53,579 nt of DNA from DAOUMU01 sp034409055 (GTDB lineage: Bacteria > Chloroflexota > Anaerolineae > 4572-78 > J111), in assembly GCA_034409055.1 (NCBI GenBank), contig DAOUMU010000437.1:1-53579 (forward strand), read 5' to 3'. A model generated the notes under the pieces. It had not been told where the DNA came from, made no database searches, and saw only the letters and a list, made by a program, of their open reading frames with translations. Each line of letters starts with the position of its first letter. Position 1 is the stretch's first letter. This document shows positions 33,326 to 41,377 of the stretch, piece by piece. Both the position numbers and the translations under genes were made by a program.

Positions 33326-33366
33326 GATAATGATCGTGTTGACTTCCCTGTACCAGGCACAGTGTA

Positions 33367-33921
33367 ATGGGGCGAGAGATCCCTTTGCTTGACAGCATTA
33401 CAATTCCACGAACAGCGTCTATTGTAGAGGCCGATGCTTTCGCTGACCTGTACCGGGCATACACGTATAATGTATTCAATTACTGCCTCTTTCGCGTAAG
33501 CGACCGGACCGTTGCTGAAGATTTGACGGCTGATACATTTGAGCGAGCCTGGCGGGCTCGCCACCGTTACCAATCCGACCGGGCCGCCTTTAGTACCTGG
33601 TTATTTACCATTGCCCGGCGAGTGGTTACCGATTGGCAACGTCGTCAAGCCCGGCGTGGCCTGATACACCTCAGTCACCAGCAACCGGGTGATACCCCAT
33701 CGCCGGAATTGCAGTTTGAGGAAACCGAACAGCAGGCTCAACTACGACGTCTGATACAGGCGCTAGACCCGTCTGAGCAAGAGTTGCTCGCCTTCAAGTT
33801 TGGGGCCGGAATGACCAATCGAGAAATCGCCCCGGTAATCGACAAAAGTGAAACGGCCGTCGGGTCGGCCATCTACCGCATTATGCAAAAGCTGCGTACG
33901 CAATGGAAAGAAACCGAATGA
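33367..33921 (+). CDS. ECF-subfamily RNA polymerase sigma factor
   Basis: A 184-residue sigma-70 family factor with only regions 2 and 4. Region 2: FADLYRAYTYNVFNYCLFRV, DLTADTFERAWRARHRY (the core-binding and -10 reading helix) and STWLFTIARRVVTDWQRR. Region 4: LDPSEQELLAFKFGAGMTNREIAPVIDKSETAVGSAIYRIMQKLR, a helix-turn-helix reading the -35. It directs polymerase to stress or envelope promoters. The ATG has no clear ribosome site; the bases just before (CCCTGTACCAGGCACAG) resemble the 18-bp repeat of the giant gene with two extra bases. Its stop overlaps the next start (ATGA). Confidence 0.92.
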   Translation: MGREIPLLDSITIPRTASIVEADAFADLYRAYTYNVFNYCLFRVSDRTVAEDLTADTFERAWRARHRYQSDRAAFSTWLFTIARRVVTDWQRRQARRGLIHLSHQQPGDTPSPELQFEETEQQAQLRRLIQALDPSEQELLAFKFGAGMTNREIAPVIDKSETAVGSAIYRIMQKLRTQWKETE

Positions 33922-34694
33922 GCCAAACAGAGTTGAATCCAATCTTAAATGAATTTCAGGCGGCCGACGTTGAACTGGCCAAGCAGTTGCTCAGCCTACG
34001 CCAGAAGCCCAGCCCGGCCCTTGAGCACCGTATCCAGACCATTCCCCGGCAGAAAGCACGTTCACTGCCGGTTGTTCCTCGCCTGGCCTGGGGAAGTGTG
34101 GCCCTGGTAATCGTGGCCCTGCTGTTCACCTCACCCGTGGCCCGGGCGATGTGGGGTGAAGTGGAACAGGTTATTGGACGCATCCAATTGATGGCCATCG
34201 ACGTTTTACCCAAACCAATCGTGGCGGAGGTCGAGCCAAAACAAACAGAGCCGGTTATCATCAAAAGCACGCCGATATCGTTGGCAGAGGCACAGGCGAC
34301 CATGCCATTCGACTTTGCCGTGCCAACCCACCTGCCTGATGGTTTGAGGCCCAAAAAGGAAGTTTTGGTCACCAAACTCGAATCGCCTATTGTCACCATC
34401 CGCTGGCGTGATATCGAAGGCGGTTTTGTGCAACTGACTGCTCACCCATACCGCACAAAAGACAGACCTATTCAAACCCTGATTGGTGCCGGCAGTAGTC
34501 GGACGATTTTGATTAATGGACAAAAGGCGATTATAGTCTCTGGAGCGTGGGACCAATCTAGCCGGAGTTGGGACCAGCAAAGTCAGGTTGTGACCCTTAT
34601 CTGGGAAGTCGATAATATCCAGTATCAGTTGCTATCATTCAGCAGTGTCGTACCAATAACAGAGCTCATTGCCATGGCGCAGTCGGTTCGTTAA
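33918..34694 (+). CDS. Putative membrane anti-sigma factor with DUF4367-like external domain
   Basis: A 258-residue protein translationally coupled to the sigma gene through ATGA. Residues 1-55 form a cytoplasmic helical part (LNEFQAADVELAKQLLSLRQKPSPALEHRI), followed by one membrane helix (LAWGSVALVIVALLFTSPVARAMW, about 62-85) and an external domain with LAEAQATMPFDFAVPTHLPDGLRPKK and LILINGQKAIIVS-type strands, a DUF4367/MucB-like pattern. The layout fits an anti-sigma factor that holds the sigma factor at the membrane until an envelope signal arrives. There is no zinc-binding HxxxCxxC motif, so it is not a ZAS-type. The role is inferred from architecture and position. Confidence 0.75.
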   Translation: MSQTELNPILNEFQAADVELAKQLLSLRQKPSPALEHRIQTIPRQKARSLPVVPRLAWGSVALVIVALLFTSPVARAMWGEVEQVIGRIQLMAIDVLPKPIVAEVEPKQTEPVIIKSTPISLAEAQATMPFDFAVPTHLPDGLRPKKEVLVTKLESPIVTIRWRDIEGGFVQLTAHPYRTKDRPIQTLIGAGSSRTILINGQKAIIVSGAWDQSSRSWDQQSQVVTLIWEVDNIQYQLLSFSSVVPITELIAMAQSVR

Positions 34695-34715
34695 AATGAT
34701 AATGTGGAGTTAGCC

Positions 34716-36527
34716 TTGGCTACGAAAGTTAAAAGAAAATCAAGACCCCATCCTTTCAAAATAGAAGATGAAATCAGTGAGGTTGAAGTCAGCCCGACAC
34801 CTCTAGCCTGGTTCACCTTAGAAATCCTGTTATACGTTGTTGTCTTGACCCTGACTCTGGTTCTGCGCTTGTGGCATTTGGGTGCATATCCTCTGTCCAA
34901 TGCCGAGGCGGAACAAAGCCTGACGGCATGGGCGCTTTATCATGGGCATTGGCCAGAAGTAGATCATTACAGCCCGCTCCTGCTTTCGCTAAATGCACTC
35001 ACTTTTTTACTCTTTGGTGCTAGCGATGCTTCGGCCCGGTTGGCTTCGGTCCTGCTGGGCAGCGGCCTGGTCTTGCTGCCTCTCACTTTGCGTCGCCAAT
35101 TAGGGCCATGGGCCTGTTTGCTCACTGCGGCCTTGCTGGCCATCTCGCCGTCGGCCATCTTCCTCTCACGAACGCTGAACAGTGAAATCGCGGTGGCTAC
35201 CGGTGCCCTAATGCTCGTCGCCGGCTTCTTCAACTGGACCGAGGTAGGACAGCAACGCTGGCTCCTATTGATGGCCAGTGGGGCAGCCCTTCTGCTAACC
35301 GCCGGTCCAGTGGCTTATTCAGTCCTGGTTGTTTTTGGTCTGATTGTGCTGGTCAAATTTTCCACCTTTAAAACATTCTGGGCCAAAGGACTGAGCTATT
35401 CCACCACAAACCATCCCCCCTTGCGCAAGGCTGGTATCTTCTTGGTGGTAACAGCAATCCTGTTGGCTACCACAGCCACGTTTAACATCAGCGGTTTTAG
35501 TGTAGCGACAACCCTTTTTGTTGATTGGTTAAACCATTTCGGCTTCCAGACCCGGCCTGAGGCTGGATTTAACGCTGTATTTTTGCTAACGGTTTATGAA
35601 CCCTTCCTGGTTATGGCTGGTTTAACGGGGATAGCTTATGCCATCCTGCGGAAAAATTTACCAGGCTTACTCTTTACTACTTGGTTTGTGGGCCTCCTAT
35701 TACTGGACATGATCATGGGCGGGCGTCCCAACGGCAACGTGATTTTGTCCCTGGTGCCCCTGACTTTTCTAGCGGCGATGGCCCTGACCGAGCTTGGGCA
35801 GGGGATATGGCAATGGGGGACCTGGGGCAATGAGGGTGTTTTGTTGGCCTCCGGTCTGGTGATGGCTAGCCTGGGTTACATTCTGCTGACCGGTTGGCTG
35901 ACTGGTCTTTGCAGTCCTGATGACTGGACTTGCCAATACGGCTGGCTCTTGCCTGTGACGGTGTTGGTTCTATTTTTTGTGGTGGTCATTTTCTTTGGCG
36001 TGATGAGTGATGCCAGGGCCGCCCTGCGAGGCGCGGCGCTGGCCGGTGTGGGTGTTGGTCTATTGGTCACCATCAGCATTGGCTGGCGTTTAAATTATGG
36101 GCCATTGAGGCATCTGGCCTACCAACCCCTGGCTGGTATTCCCGCTTCAACGGAATTGGTAAATCTGACAGACACCCTGACTAATCAATCAGCAATCCGA
36201 GTAGGCGATACCACGCTATTGGATACCACCCTCGTTAGCCTGACTAATTCGGCCCTGCGGTGGCAACTGCGAGATTATCGCCACCTGAATCAAACCAATA
36301 CCCTCTCCGAGGGAACAGTCACAACAGCTATTATTACCCCGGTCAGCTACAGTGAGGGACTTGACCTGAACCAGGCTTATGTGGGTCAAGATTTCAGTCT
36401 GGATGCCATCTGGTCTCCCGTTGGGTTATCCCCCAAACTCTTCATCAAGTGGCTCATTTACCGGCAGGCTGACAATCAACCACAGGGTCATAAAGCTGTG
36501 TTGTGGCTGCGCCTGGACGAGAGCTAA
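34716..36527 (+). CDS. GT39/TIGR03663-like membrane glycosyltransferase
   Basis: A 603-residue polytopic protein. After a charged N-terminus, the first helix is followed by RLWHLGAYPLSNAEAEQSLTAWALYHG, the external acidic loop of GT39-like enzymes, then PLLLSLNALTFLLFGASDASARLASVLLGS and AISPSAIFLSRTLNSEIAVATGALML, the helix-loop pattern of the TIGR03663 group. About 11-12 helices precede a soluble tail (about 470-603) of beta character. The frame is open from GTG 34704, but TTG 34716 has GGAG six bases before it and is preferred. It sits 21 bases after the anti-sigma gene. Function is probably sugar transfer from a lipid carrier, unproven for this group. Confidence 0.8.
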   Translation: MATKVKRKSRPHPFKIEDEISEVEVSPTPLAWFTLEILLYVVVLTLTLVLRLWHLGAYPLSNAEAEQSLTAWALYHGHWPEVDHYSPLLLSLNALTFLLFGASDASARLASVLLGSGLVLLPLTLRRQLGPWACLLTAALLAISPSAIFLSRTLNSEIAVATGALMLVAGFFNWTEVGQQRWLLLMASGAALLLTAGPVAYSVLVVFGLIVLVKFSTFKTFWAKGLSYSTTNHPPLRKAGIFLVVTAILLATTATFNISGFSVATTLFVDWLNHFGFQTRPEAGFNAVFLLTVYEPFLVMAGLTGIAYAILRKNLPGLLFTTWFVGLLLLDMIMGGRPNGNVILSLVPLTFLAAMALTELGQGIWQWGTWGNEGVLLASGLVMASLGYILLTGWLTGLCSPDDWTCQYGWLLPVTVLVLFFVVVIFFGVMSDARAALRGAALAGVGVGLLVTISIGWRLNYGPLRHLAYQPLAGIPASTELVNLTDTLTNQSAIRVGDTTLLDTTLVSLTNSALRWQLRDYRHLNQTNTLSEGTVTTAIITPVSYSEGLDLNQAYVGQDFSLDAIWSPVGLSPKLFIKWLIYRQADNQPQGHKAVLWLRLDES

Positions 36528-36577
36528 AATTCTGACGTTATTTAATGATCAACTGAAAACTTCACGAGGATAAACAA

Positions 36578-39500
36578 TTGGCAGTTAAAAGCGAATCGCT
36601 ACAAAGAAAAGTTAGTCTGGATACGCCCCTTTCAACACTCTTTGTCTTGAATTGGGAAATTGCCTTATACGTGGCTCTTTTTGTTATAGCCGTTATCACC
36701 CGTTTTTACGATCTAGGCGCGCGAGTGATGAGTCACGACGAAAGTCTGCACACCCTCTACTCCTGGAATCTCTATGCTGGCAAAGGCTACCAGCATGACC
36801 CGCTGATGCACGGACCTTTCCTGTTTCATATCAATGCGCTGATCTATTTCCTGTTTGGCGACAATGATTTCACGGCCCGGGTCTCGACCGCGCTCTTTGG
36901 GGTCACCCTGGTCATTTTGCCCTACTGGTTCCGACCCTGGCTGGGACGACTGGGGGCGTTGTCGGCTTCAATAATAATCTTGATTTCGCCGGGACTGCTC
37001 TATTACAGCCGCTACATTCGCCACGACATCTTCATCAGCGTCTGGACCACGCTAATGATTTTGGCTCTTTTTCAATACATGCGTACCCGCGCCAGTCGCT
37101 GGTTATTCATTGGAGCAGCGGCCGTGGCCTTTATGTTATCCACCAAAGAAGTGGCCTTCATTCACGGCTTTATCGGTTTTACCTTTATCCTGTTGGCCTG
37201 GATGTGGGAAAATCTTTCAAAGTCGTGGCGCCAACTGGTCACTTATGGCCTGGTGGGGCTTATTGTGCTATTGGCCCTGGCGGTCACTTACATGGCCATT
37301 CGGGCTGATGTCCTCACAGTGACCCCAGCCGAGGGAGAAGAAGGTGGGTTTAATCCCTGGTCATACATCGACGTAATGATTATGATCACGGAGTTACTCA
37401 TCGGCACTCTGATCGTTCAACTGGGGGTTGATCGAACCAATCGGCCGGTGACGGCTGCGCTCAAGAGCCTGAACGAGCGTCTACCGGATATTATCAAGGC
37501 AGTCATACTGGCGGCCATTATTTTTACCCTACTTTACACCACCTTTTTCTCCAACATTGCCGGTCTGGGTACCGGCACAGTTGGGGCCGTCAGCTATTGG
37601 CTCAGCCAGCAGGAAGTGCAACGCGGTGGTCAGCCCTGGTATTATTACCTCTTTCTGGTGCCTCTGTATGAATTTTTGCCGATGTTGGTAGGGGTTATCG
37701 GTGGCCTGGCTTATATAGATCGTAAAGTGCCTAAACTGTGGGTAGTTTTAGCGGCAGTTATCTTCCCTGAACTGGTTTATTCGGTCCCCAACGAGATTGC
37801 TCAGCCGTGGAGAGTCATCCTGGCGGTTTCCATCAGCGCCTTGGCTATAGCTATCTTAACCCTTCGTTATTTTGGGCTTTTCCAAAGAAATTCCCAACCT
37901 TTCCCGGCCCATACTGATGCTGGTCCCTCCAAAGATTTCCCGCCTGATGGCAAACGTCAAACCGACTTATTGCCCCAATCAGTCTGGCCCTCAGATGGAG
38001 GCACTTTCGCAGCCTTTGCCATTTACTGGACTCTGGTAGCCTTTGCCGTTTATAGCTGGGCCGGCGAAAAAATGCCCTGGTTGACCGTTCATATGACCTT
38101 GCCCCTCATATTCTTAGCAGCACACGTCATCCAAACCGCCTTGAAAAAACTTAACTGGTCAGAAATTCAACAAAAAGGTGGTCTAATTTTGGGCGGTGCT
38201 TCGCTTTTGGTCATCCCGGCCCTGGCTACCCTGGTTACAGCCCAACCTTTCCGCAGCCAATCACTCCAATCCATTAACGAAACGCTTCAATTCATAGCGG
38301 CTCTAATTGTTCTACTGGCCTTGGCAGCAGTTATCTGGTATTACGGCCGGCAAATAGGTCGAGCCCAGGCCCAACGTACAGTTTTTGCAGCCGTCCTGCT
38401 TGTGCTAACCTTGCTTACCATCCGCTTTGCCTGGTTGCTTTCTTATGTCAATTATGATTATGTGAATGAAATGTTGGTTTACGCCCACGCCTCACCGGAC
38501 GTTAAAATAGCGCTCAACCAAATCGACGACATCTCACGCCGCACCGTGGGCGATAAAATGATCAAAGTTGCCTACGATAATGACTCGACCTGGCCCCTGG
38601 AATGGTACATGCGTGAGTATCCCAACCGGGCCTACTACGGCGAAAACCCCACCCGGGAGGCCCTTGATGCGCCCGTCGTTATTGTTGGTGCGGCCAATGA
38701 GAGCAAAGTGAAACCCTTCTTGGGTGACAAATACATCCGCTTTCGCTATCGCCTGGTCTGGTGGCCTATTGAGGATTATAAAGGGCAAACCCCCAACAAA
38801 TTGTGGCAAAACTACGTAGCCGGATCGCCTCCAGAAAACCCCTTGACCGATACGGCCGCCGACCAGACCACCCGCCGGGAGATTGTGCGACAAAACTGGC
38901 AAAAGCTGTTCAAAATCATTTTTTATCGTGATTACGAAGATTATGAGCTTAACGAGTGGCCTTTTGTGCATCGCTTTTACGTGTATGTACGCAAGGATGT
39001 CCTTAACGATATTTGGGATTACCAGAGCGGTCCCATTCAATTGGCCCAAACTACCAGCCTGGACCCCTACGAAGGCAAACGCACCGAAACCGACGCCCTT
39101 ACAGTTTGGGGCAGCAACGGCAGTGGTGATGGCCAATTTGTTACCCCGCGCAATCTGGCAGTCGGCTCTGATGGCTCGATTTACGTGGCGGACAGTGGCA
39201 ATCATCGCATTCAAGTTTTTGATAAAGATGGCAACTTCCTCTTAAAGTGGGGCAGTGAGGGTGCCCAACCGGGTCAATTTAGTGAGCCGTGGGGCATTGC
39301 TGTAGCGGAAGATGGCACCGTCTTTGTGGCCGATACCTGGAATCACCGGATTCAGGCCTTTACCTCAACCGGGCAATTCCTGCGGGCTTTTGGTTCGTTC
39401 GTCAATGTACAAAATGATCCCCAAGCTGAAACCGGCAAATTCTGGGGACCGCGTGATATCGCCATCGACGCCCAGGGTAATTTGTATGTAACCGATACCG

Positions 39501-39979
39501 GCAATAAACGAATCCAAAAGTTTACTTCTACAGGCGAATTTCTGCAGATGTGGGGCGGCGGGGGTATTATCCCCGGTTCCTTTGAAGAGCCGGTCGGAAT
39601 TGATATTGATAGCCAGGGCAACATTTATGTAGCCGATACCTGGAATCGCCGGATACAAAAATTTGATATTAACTTTAATCCCATTGCCCAGTGGGACGTT
39701 GTTGGCTGGGAAAGTGAAAGCGTGGTCAACAAACCCTACCTGGCGGTCGATCCTGAAAATCGGGTCATCATTAGTGACCCAGAAGGCTATCGGCTGATTG
39801 CCTACACCAACACTGGCGAGGTGCTTGTCACCTGGGGACAATACGGTCAGGACTTAGCCTCTATGGCCCTACCAACAGGTTTTGACTTCGATAGGGAGGG
39901 CCACTTGTTGGTAGCAGATTCTGACAACAACCGGATCATGAAATTTTTGGTACCCACGATTGAGCCAAGCGGCCAATAA
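36578..39979 (+). CDS. TIGR03663-family membrane protein fused to an NHL-repeat beta-propeller
   Basis: A 1133-residue protein. Residues about 25-640 are polytopic with the TIGR03663 hallmarks: ITRFYDLGARVMSHDESLHTLYSWNLY, HDPLMHGPFLFHINALIYFLFGD, ISPGLLYYSRYIRHDIFISVWT, and LSTKEVAFIHGF. An external domain follows (DDISRRTVGDKMIKVAYDNDSTWPLEWYMREYPN). From about 842 to the end there are five or six NHL repeats (GQFVTPRNLAVGSDGSIYVADSGNHRIQVFDKDG and variants). NHL propellers bind proteins, RNA or glycans; here the propeller should lie outside the membrane. Start TTG 36578 has GAGG nine bases before. It is the last gene of the ECF operon and is followed by a strong terminator. Confidence 0.87.
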   Translation: MAVKSESLQRKVSLDTPLSTLFVLNWEIALYVALFVIAVITRFYDLGARVMSHDESLHTLYSWNLYAGKGYQHDPLMHGPFLFHINALIYFLFGDNDFTARVSTALFGVTLVILPYWFRPWLGRLGALSASIIILISPGLLYYSRYIRHDIFISVWTTLMILALFQYMRTRASRWLFIGAAAVAFMLSTKEVAFIHGFIGFTFILLAWMWENLSKSWRQLVTYGLVGLIVLLALAVTYMAIRADVLTVTPAEGEEGGFNPWSYIDVMIMITELLIGTLIVQLGVDRTNRPVTAALKSLNERLPDIIKAVILAAIIFTLLYTTFFSNIAGLGTGTVGAVSYWLSQQEVQRGGQPWYYYLFLVPLYEFLPMLVGVIGGLAYIDRKVPKLWVVLAAVIFPELVYSVPNEIAQPWRVILAVSISALAIAILTLRYFGLFQRNSQPFPAHTDAGPSKDFPPDGKRQTDLLPQSVWPSDGGTFAAFAIYWTLVAFAVYSWAGEKMPWLTVHMTLPLIFLAAHVIQTALKKLNWSEIQQKGGLILGGASLLVIPALATLVTAQPFRSQSLQSINETLQFIAALIVLLALAAVIWYYGRQIGRAQAQRTVFAAVLLVLTLLTIRFAWLLSYVNYDYVNEMLVYAHASPDVKIALNQIDDISRRTVGDKMIKVAYDNDSTWPLEWYMREYPNRAYYGENPTREALDAPVVIVGAANESKVKPFLGDKYIRFRYRLVWWPIEDYKGQTPNKLWQNYVAGSPPENPLTDTAADQTTRREIVRQNWQKLFKIIFYRDYEDYELNEWPFVHRFYVYVRKDVLNDIWDYQSGPIQLAQTTSLDPYEGKRTETDALTVWGSNGSGDGQFVTPRNLAVGSDGSIYVADSGNHRIQVFDKDGNFLLKWGSEGAQPGQFSEPWGIAVAEDGTVFVADTWNHRIQAFTSTGQFLRAFGSFVNVQNDPQAETGKFWGPRDIAIDAQGNLYVTDTGNKRIQKFTSTGEFLQMWGGGGIIPGSFEEPVGIDIDSQGNIYVADTWNRRIQKFDINFNPIAQWDVVGWESESVVNKPYLAVDPENRVIISDPEGYRLIAYTNTGEVLVTWGQYGQDLASMALPTGFDFDREGHLLVADSDNNRIMKFLVPTIEPSGQ

Positions 39980-40019
39980 ACAAATAGACGAATCAGTACG
40001 TAGTGAATGATAAAGCCTC

Positions 40020-40052
40020 GAGACCCCGCCCGGCGGGGTCTTGTATTTTTTG
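40020..40052 (+). terminator. Intrinsic terminator of the ECF operon
   Basis: GACCCCGCC pairs with GGCGGGGTC around a short loop (40022-40040), followed by TTGTATTTTTT. It closes the sigma-to-NHL operon. Confidence 0.88.
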
Positions 40053-40068
40053 TAGTATAAAAAGCTGA

Positions 40069-40097
40069 TTGTCAGCCGGAAGCAGGTGTGATATACT
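40069..40097 (+). promoter_or_regulatory. Sigma-70 promoter of the pentapeptide-repeat gene
   Basis: TTGTCA (40069-40074), 17 bases, TATACT (40092-40097), with GTGA immediately before the -10. An almost identical promoter lies at 46526-46554. Confidence 0.75.
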
Positions 40098-40164
40098 GAT
40101 TAAAACCCTCTATCTCCTGGCGGAGAAAAGTCCAGGTCTAAATCAGGTCGACAAGCTCCTCAAA

Positions 40165-41166
40165 ATGAATGACATAAAAGAATGTCCTTTTTGTGGCGAG
40201 ATGATTAAAGCGAAAGCCAAGAAATGTCGCTATTGTGGCGAATTTCTTGAGGGATATACGCGCGAGTCAATCTTGAGAGGCTGGGTAAGCCCTGACAACA
40301 TAGGTCCCAGCGAGCCAGACAACCTCGTCAGTCCAGGCATCGAGCAGCAGCCCCCGGTCAGGCGAGTTAAAAATGCGAGTGAAATAACCAACGCCCCAGG
40401 AAGCGTGACCCTTAGTCCGGCTCTGCGCAATGAGCAGTTTGAGCTTGTGCTGAACTGGGATGGTAAAACGACCCTACAAGAGTTTGATTTGTCCAAGCAA
40501 GACTTATCGTCAATTGAGTTAAAAGAGGCCAATCTAGTTAAGGCCAACTTGAGTTTGGCCAATCTACAAGAGATTGACCTCGAAAAGGCCAACCTGCGGG
40601 AGGCCAATTTATGGCGGGCCAACCTACAAGAAGCCAACTTGACCAAAGTCAATTTGACCAAGGCCAACCTGTTTGGAGCTAATTTGGTCAAGGCTACCCT
40701 GTGGGAGGCCAACCTGCTTATGGCCAACCTGGCCGAGGCCAACCTCAGTGGAGCGGACCTCAGCCTGGCCCGCATGATCGGGGCTGACCTGTATGCGGCC
40801 AACCTGAGTCGAGCCAACCTGCTTGGAGCCAACCTCAGCGCAACCGATCTGACCGAAGCAAACTTGCGCGGAGCCAATCTCATTGAAGCTGATCTGCATC
40901 GGGCCAATCTGAGCCGGGCTAAACTGGTCGGGGTCGATCTACTTGGGGCTGATCTGAGTGGTGGCACCAACTTATCCCAGGCCAACTTGACCAGGGCCGA
41001 CTTGCGCGGGGCCAACCTGGACGGTGTCAATTTATTGCGGGCCAATCTGAACGGAACTGACTTAACCGAGGCCCAGTATGACTCCCAGACAAAATGGCCC
41101 AAAGGATTTGATCCCGTTGGCGCCGGGGCGATTTTGAAAGACTCAGTAGATCCAAATTTGCTCTAG
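40165..41166 (+). CDS. Zinc-ribbon protein with pentapeptide repeats
   Basis: A 333-residue protein. Residues 6-22 form a zinc ribbon (CPFC, then CRYC). A linker with Pro and Ser follows to about 110, and from about 125 to 310 come roughly 35 pentapeptide repeats of the A(N/D)Lxx type (KANLSLANLQEIDLEKANL), which fold as a right-handed square beta-helix. Such helices can mimic DNA or act as scaffolds; the role here is unknown. The frame runs further upstream, but that part is the promoter, so ATG 40165 is chosen. The last residues DSVDPNLL and the TAG stop come from the palindromic element inserted at 41141, so the native C-terminus has been replaced. Confidence 0.85.
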   Translation: MNDIKECPFCGEMIKAKAKKCRYCGEFLEGYTRESILRGWVSPDNIGPSEPDNLVSPGIEQQPPVRRVKNASEITNAPGSVTLSPALRNEQFELVLNWDGKTTLQEFDLSKQDLSSIELKEANLVKANLSLANLQEIDLEKANLREANLWRANLQEANLTKVNLTKANLFGANLVKATLWEANLLMANLAEANLSGADLSLARMIGADLYAANLSRANLLGANLSATDLTEANLRGANLIEADLHRANLSRAKLVGVDLLGADLSGGTNLSQANLTRADLRGANLDGVNLLRANLNGTDLTEAQYDSQTKWPKGFDPVGAGAILKDSVDPNLL

Positions 41167-41264
41167 CTGGACCAGTGCAGCTTTGCTGCCTCCCCGTGGG
41201 ACAGTCCAGCGACCAAAACGCGGACTGTGGTCCGCTCGGAGCCTAAAAATTGGATCTGCTGAGT
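41141..41264. mobile_element. Structured palindromic repeat element, copy 2 (MITE-like)
   Basis: 124 bp nearly identical to 7366-7490. Ends are ACTCAGTAGATCCAAATT and the near-complement AAATTGGATCTGCTGAGT. The same internal GGACCA/TGGTCC, GCAGC/GCTGC and ACAGTC/GACTGT pairings are present. Its left end supplies the final codons and stop of the pentapeptide gene. Confidence 0.82.
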
Positions 41265-41360
41265 CTCAGTGGATCCAATTTTTGCGGAGTGAGGCACGCC
41301 CACGTGCCGAATAACGCCGCACGTAGGCGTGCTGGCTCCTCAAATTTGGATCTACTGAGT
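41265..41360. mobile_element. Second abutting palindromic element sharing the same ends
   Basis: Ends CTCAGTGGATCCAATTTTTG and CAAATTTGGATCTACTGAG match those of the previous element, but the core differs: GCACGCCCACGTGC and GCACGTAGGCGTGC can pair in a long stem. It stands back-to-back with copy 2 and ends 18 bases from the valS stop. It may serve as a terminator between the convergent genes. Confidence 0.72.
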
Positions 41361-41377
41361 CTCTTTTTTGCCTTACT

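Noticed and set aside
40230..41102. Long minus-strand reading frame (290 codons) opposite the pentapeptide gene
   Set aside because: It is the repetitive shadow of the pentapeptide repeats; the composition is Ser/Arg/Leu-rich nonsense, with no ribosome site.
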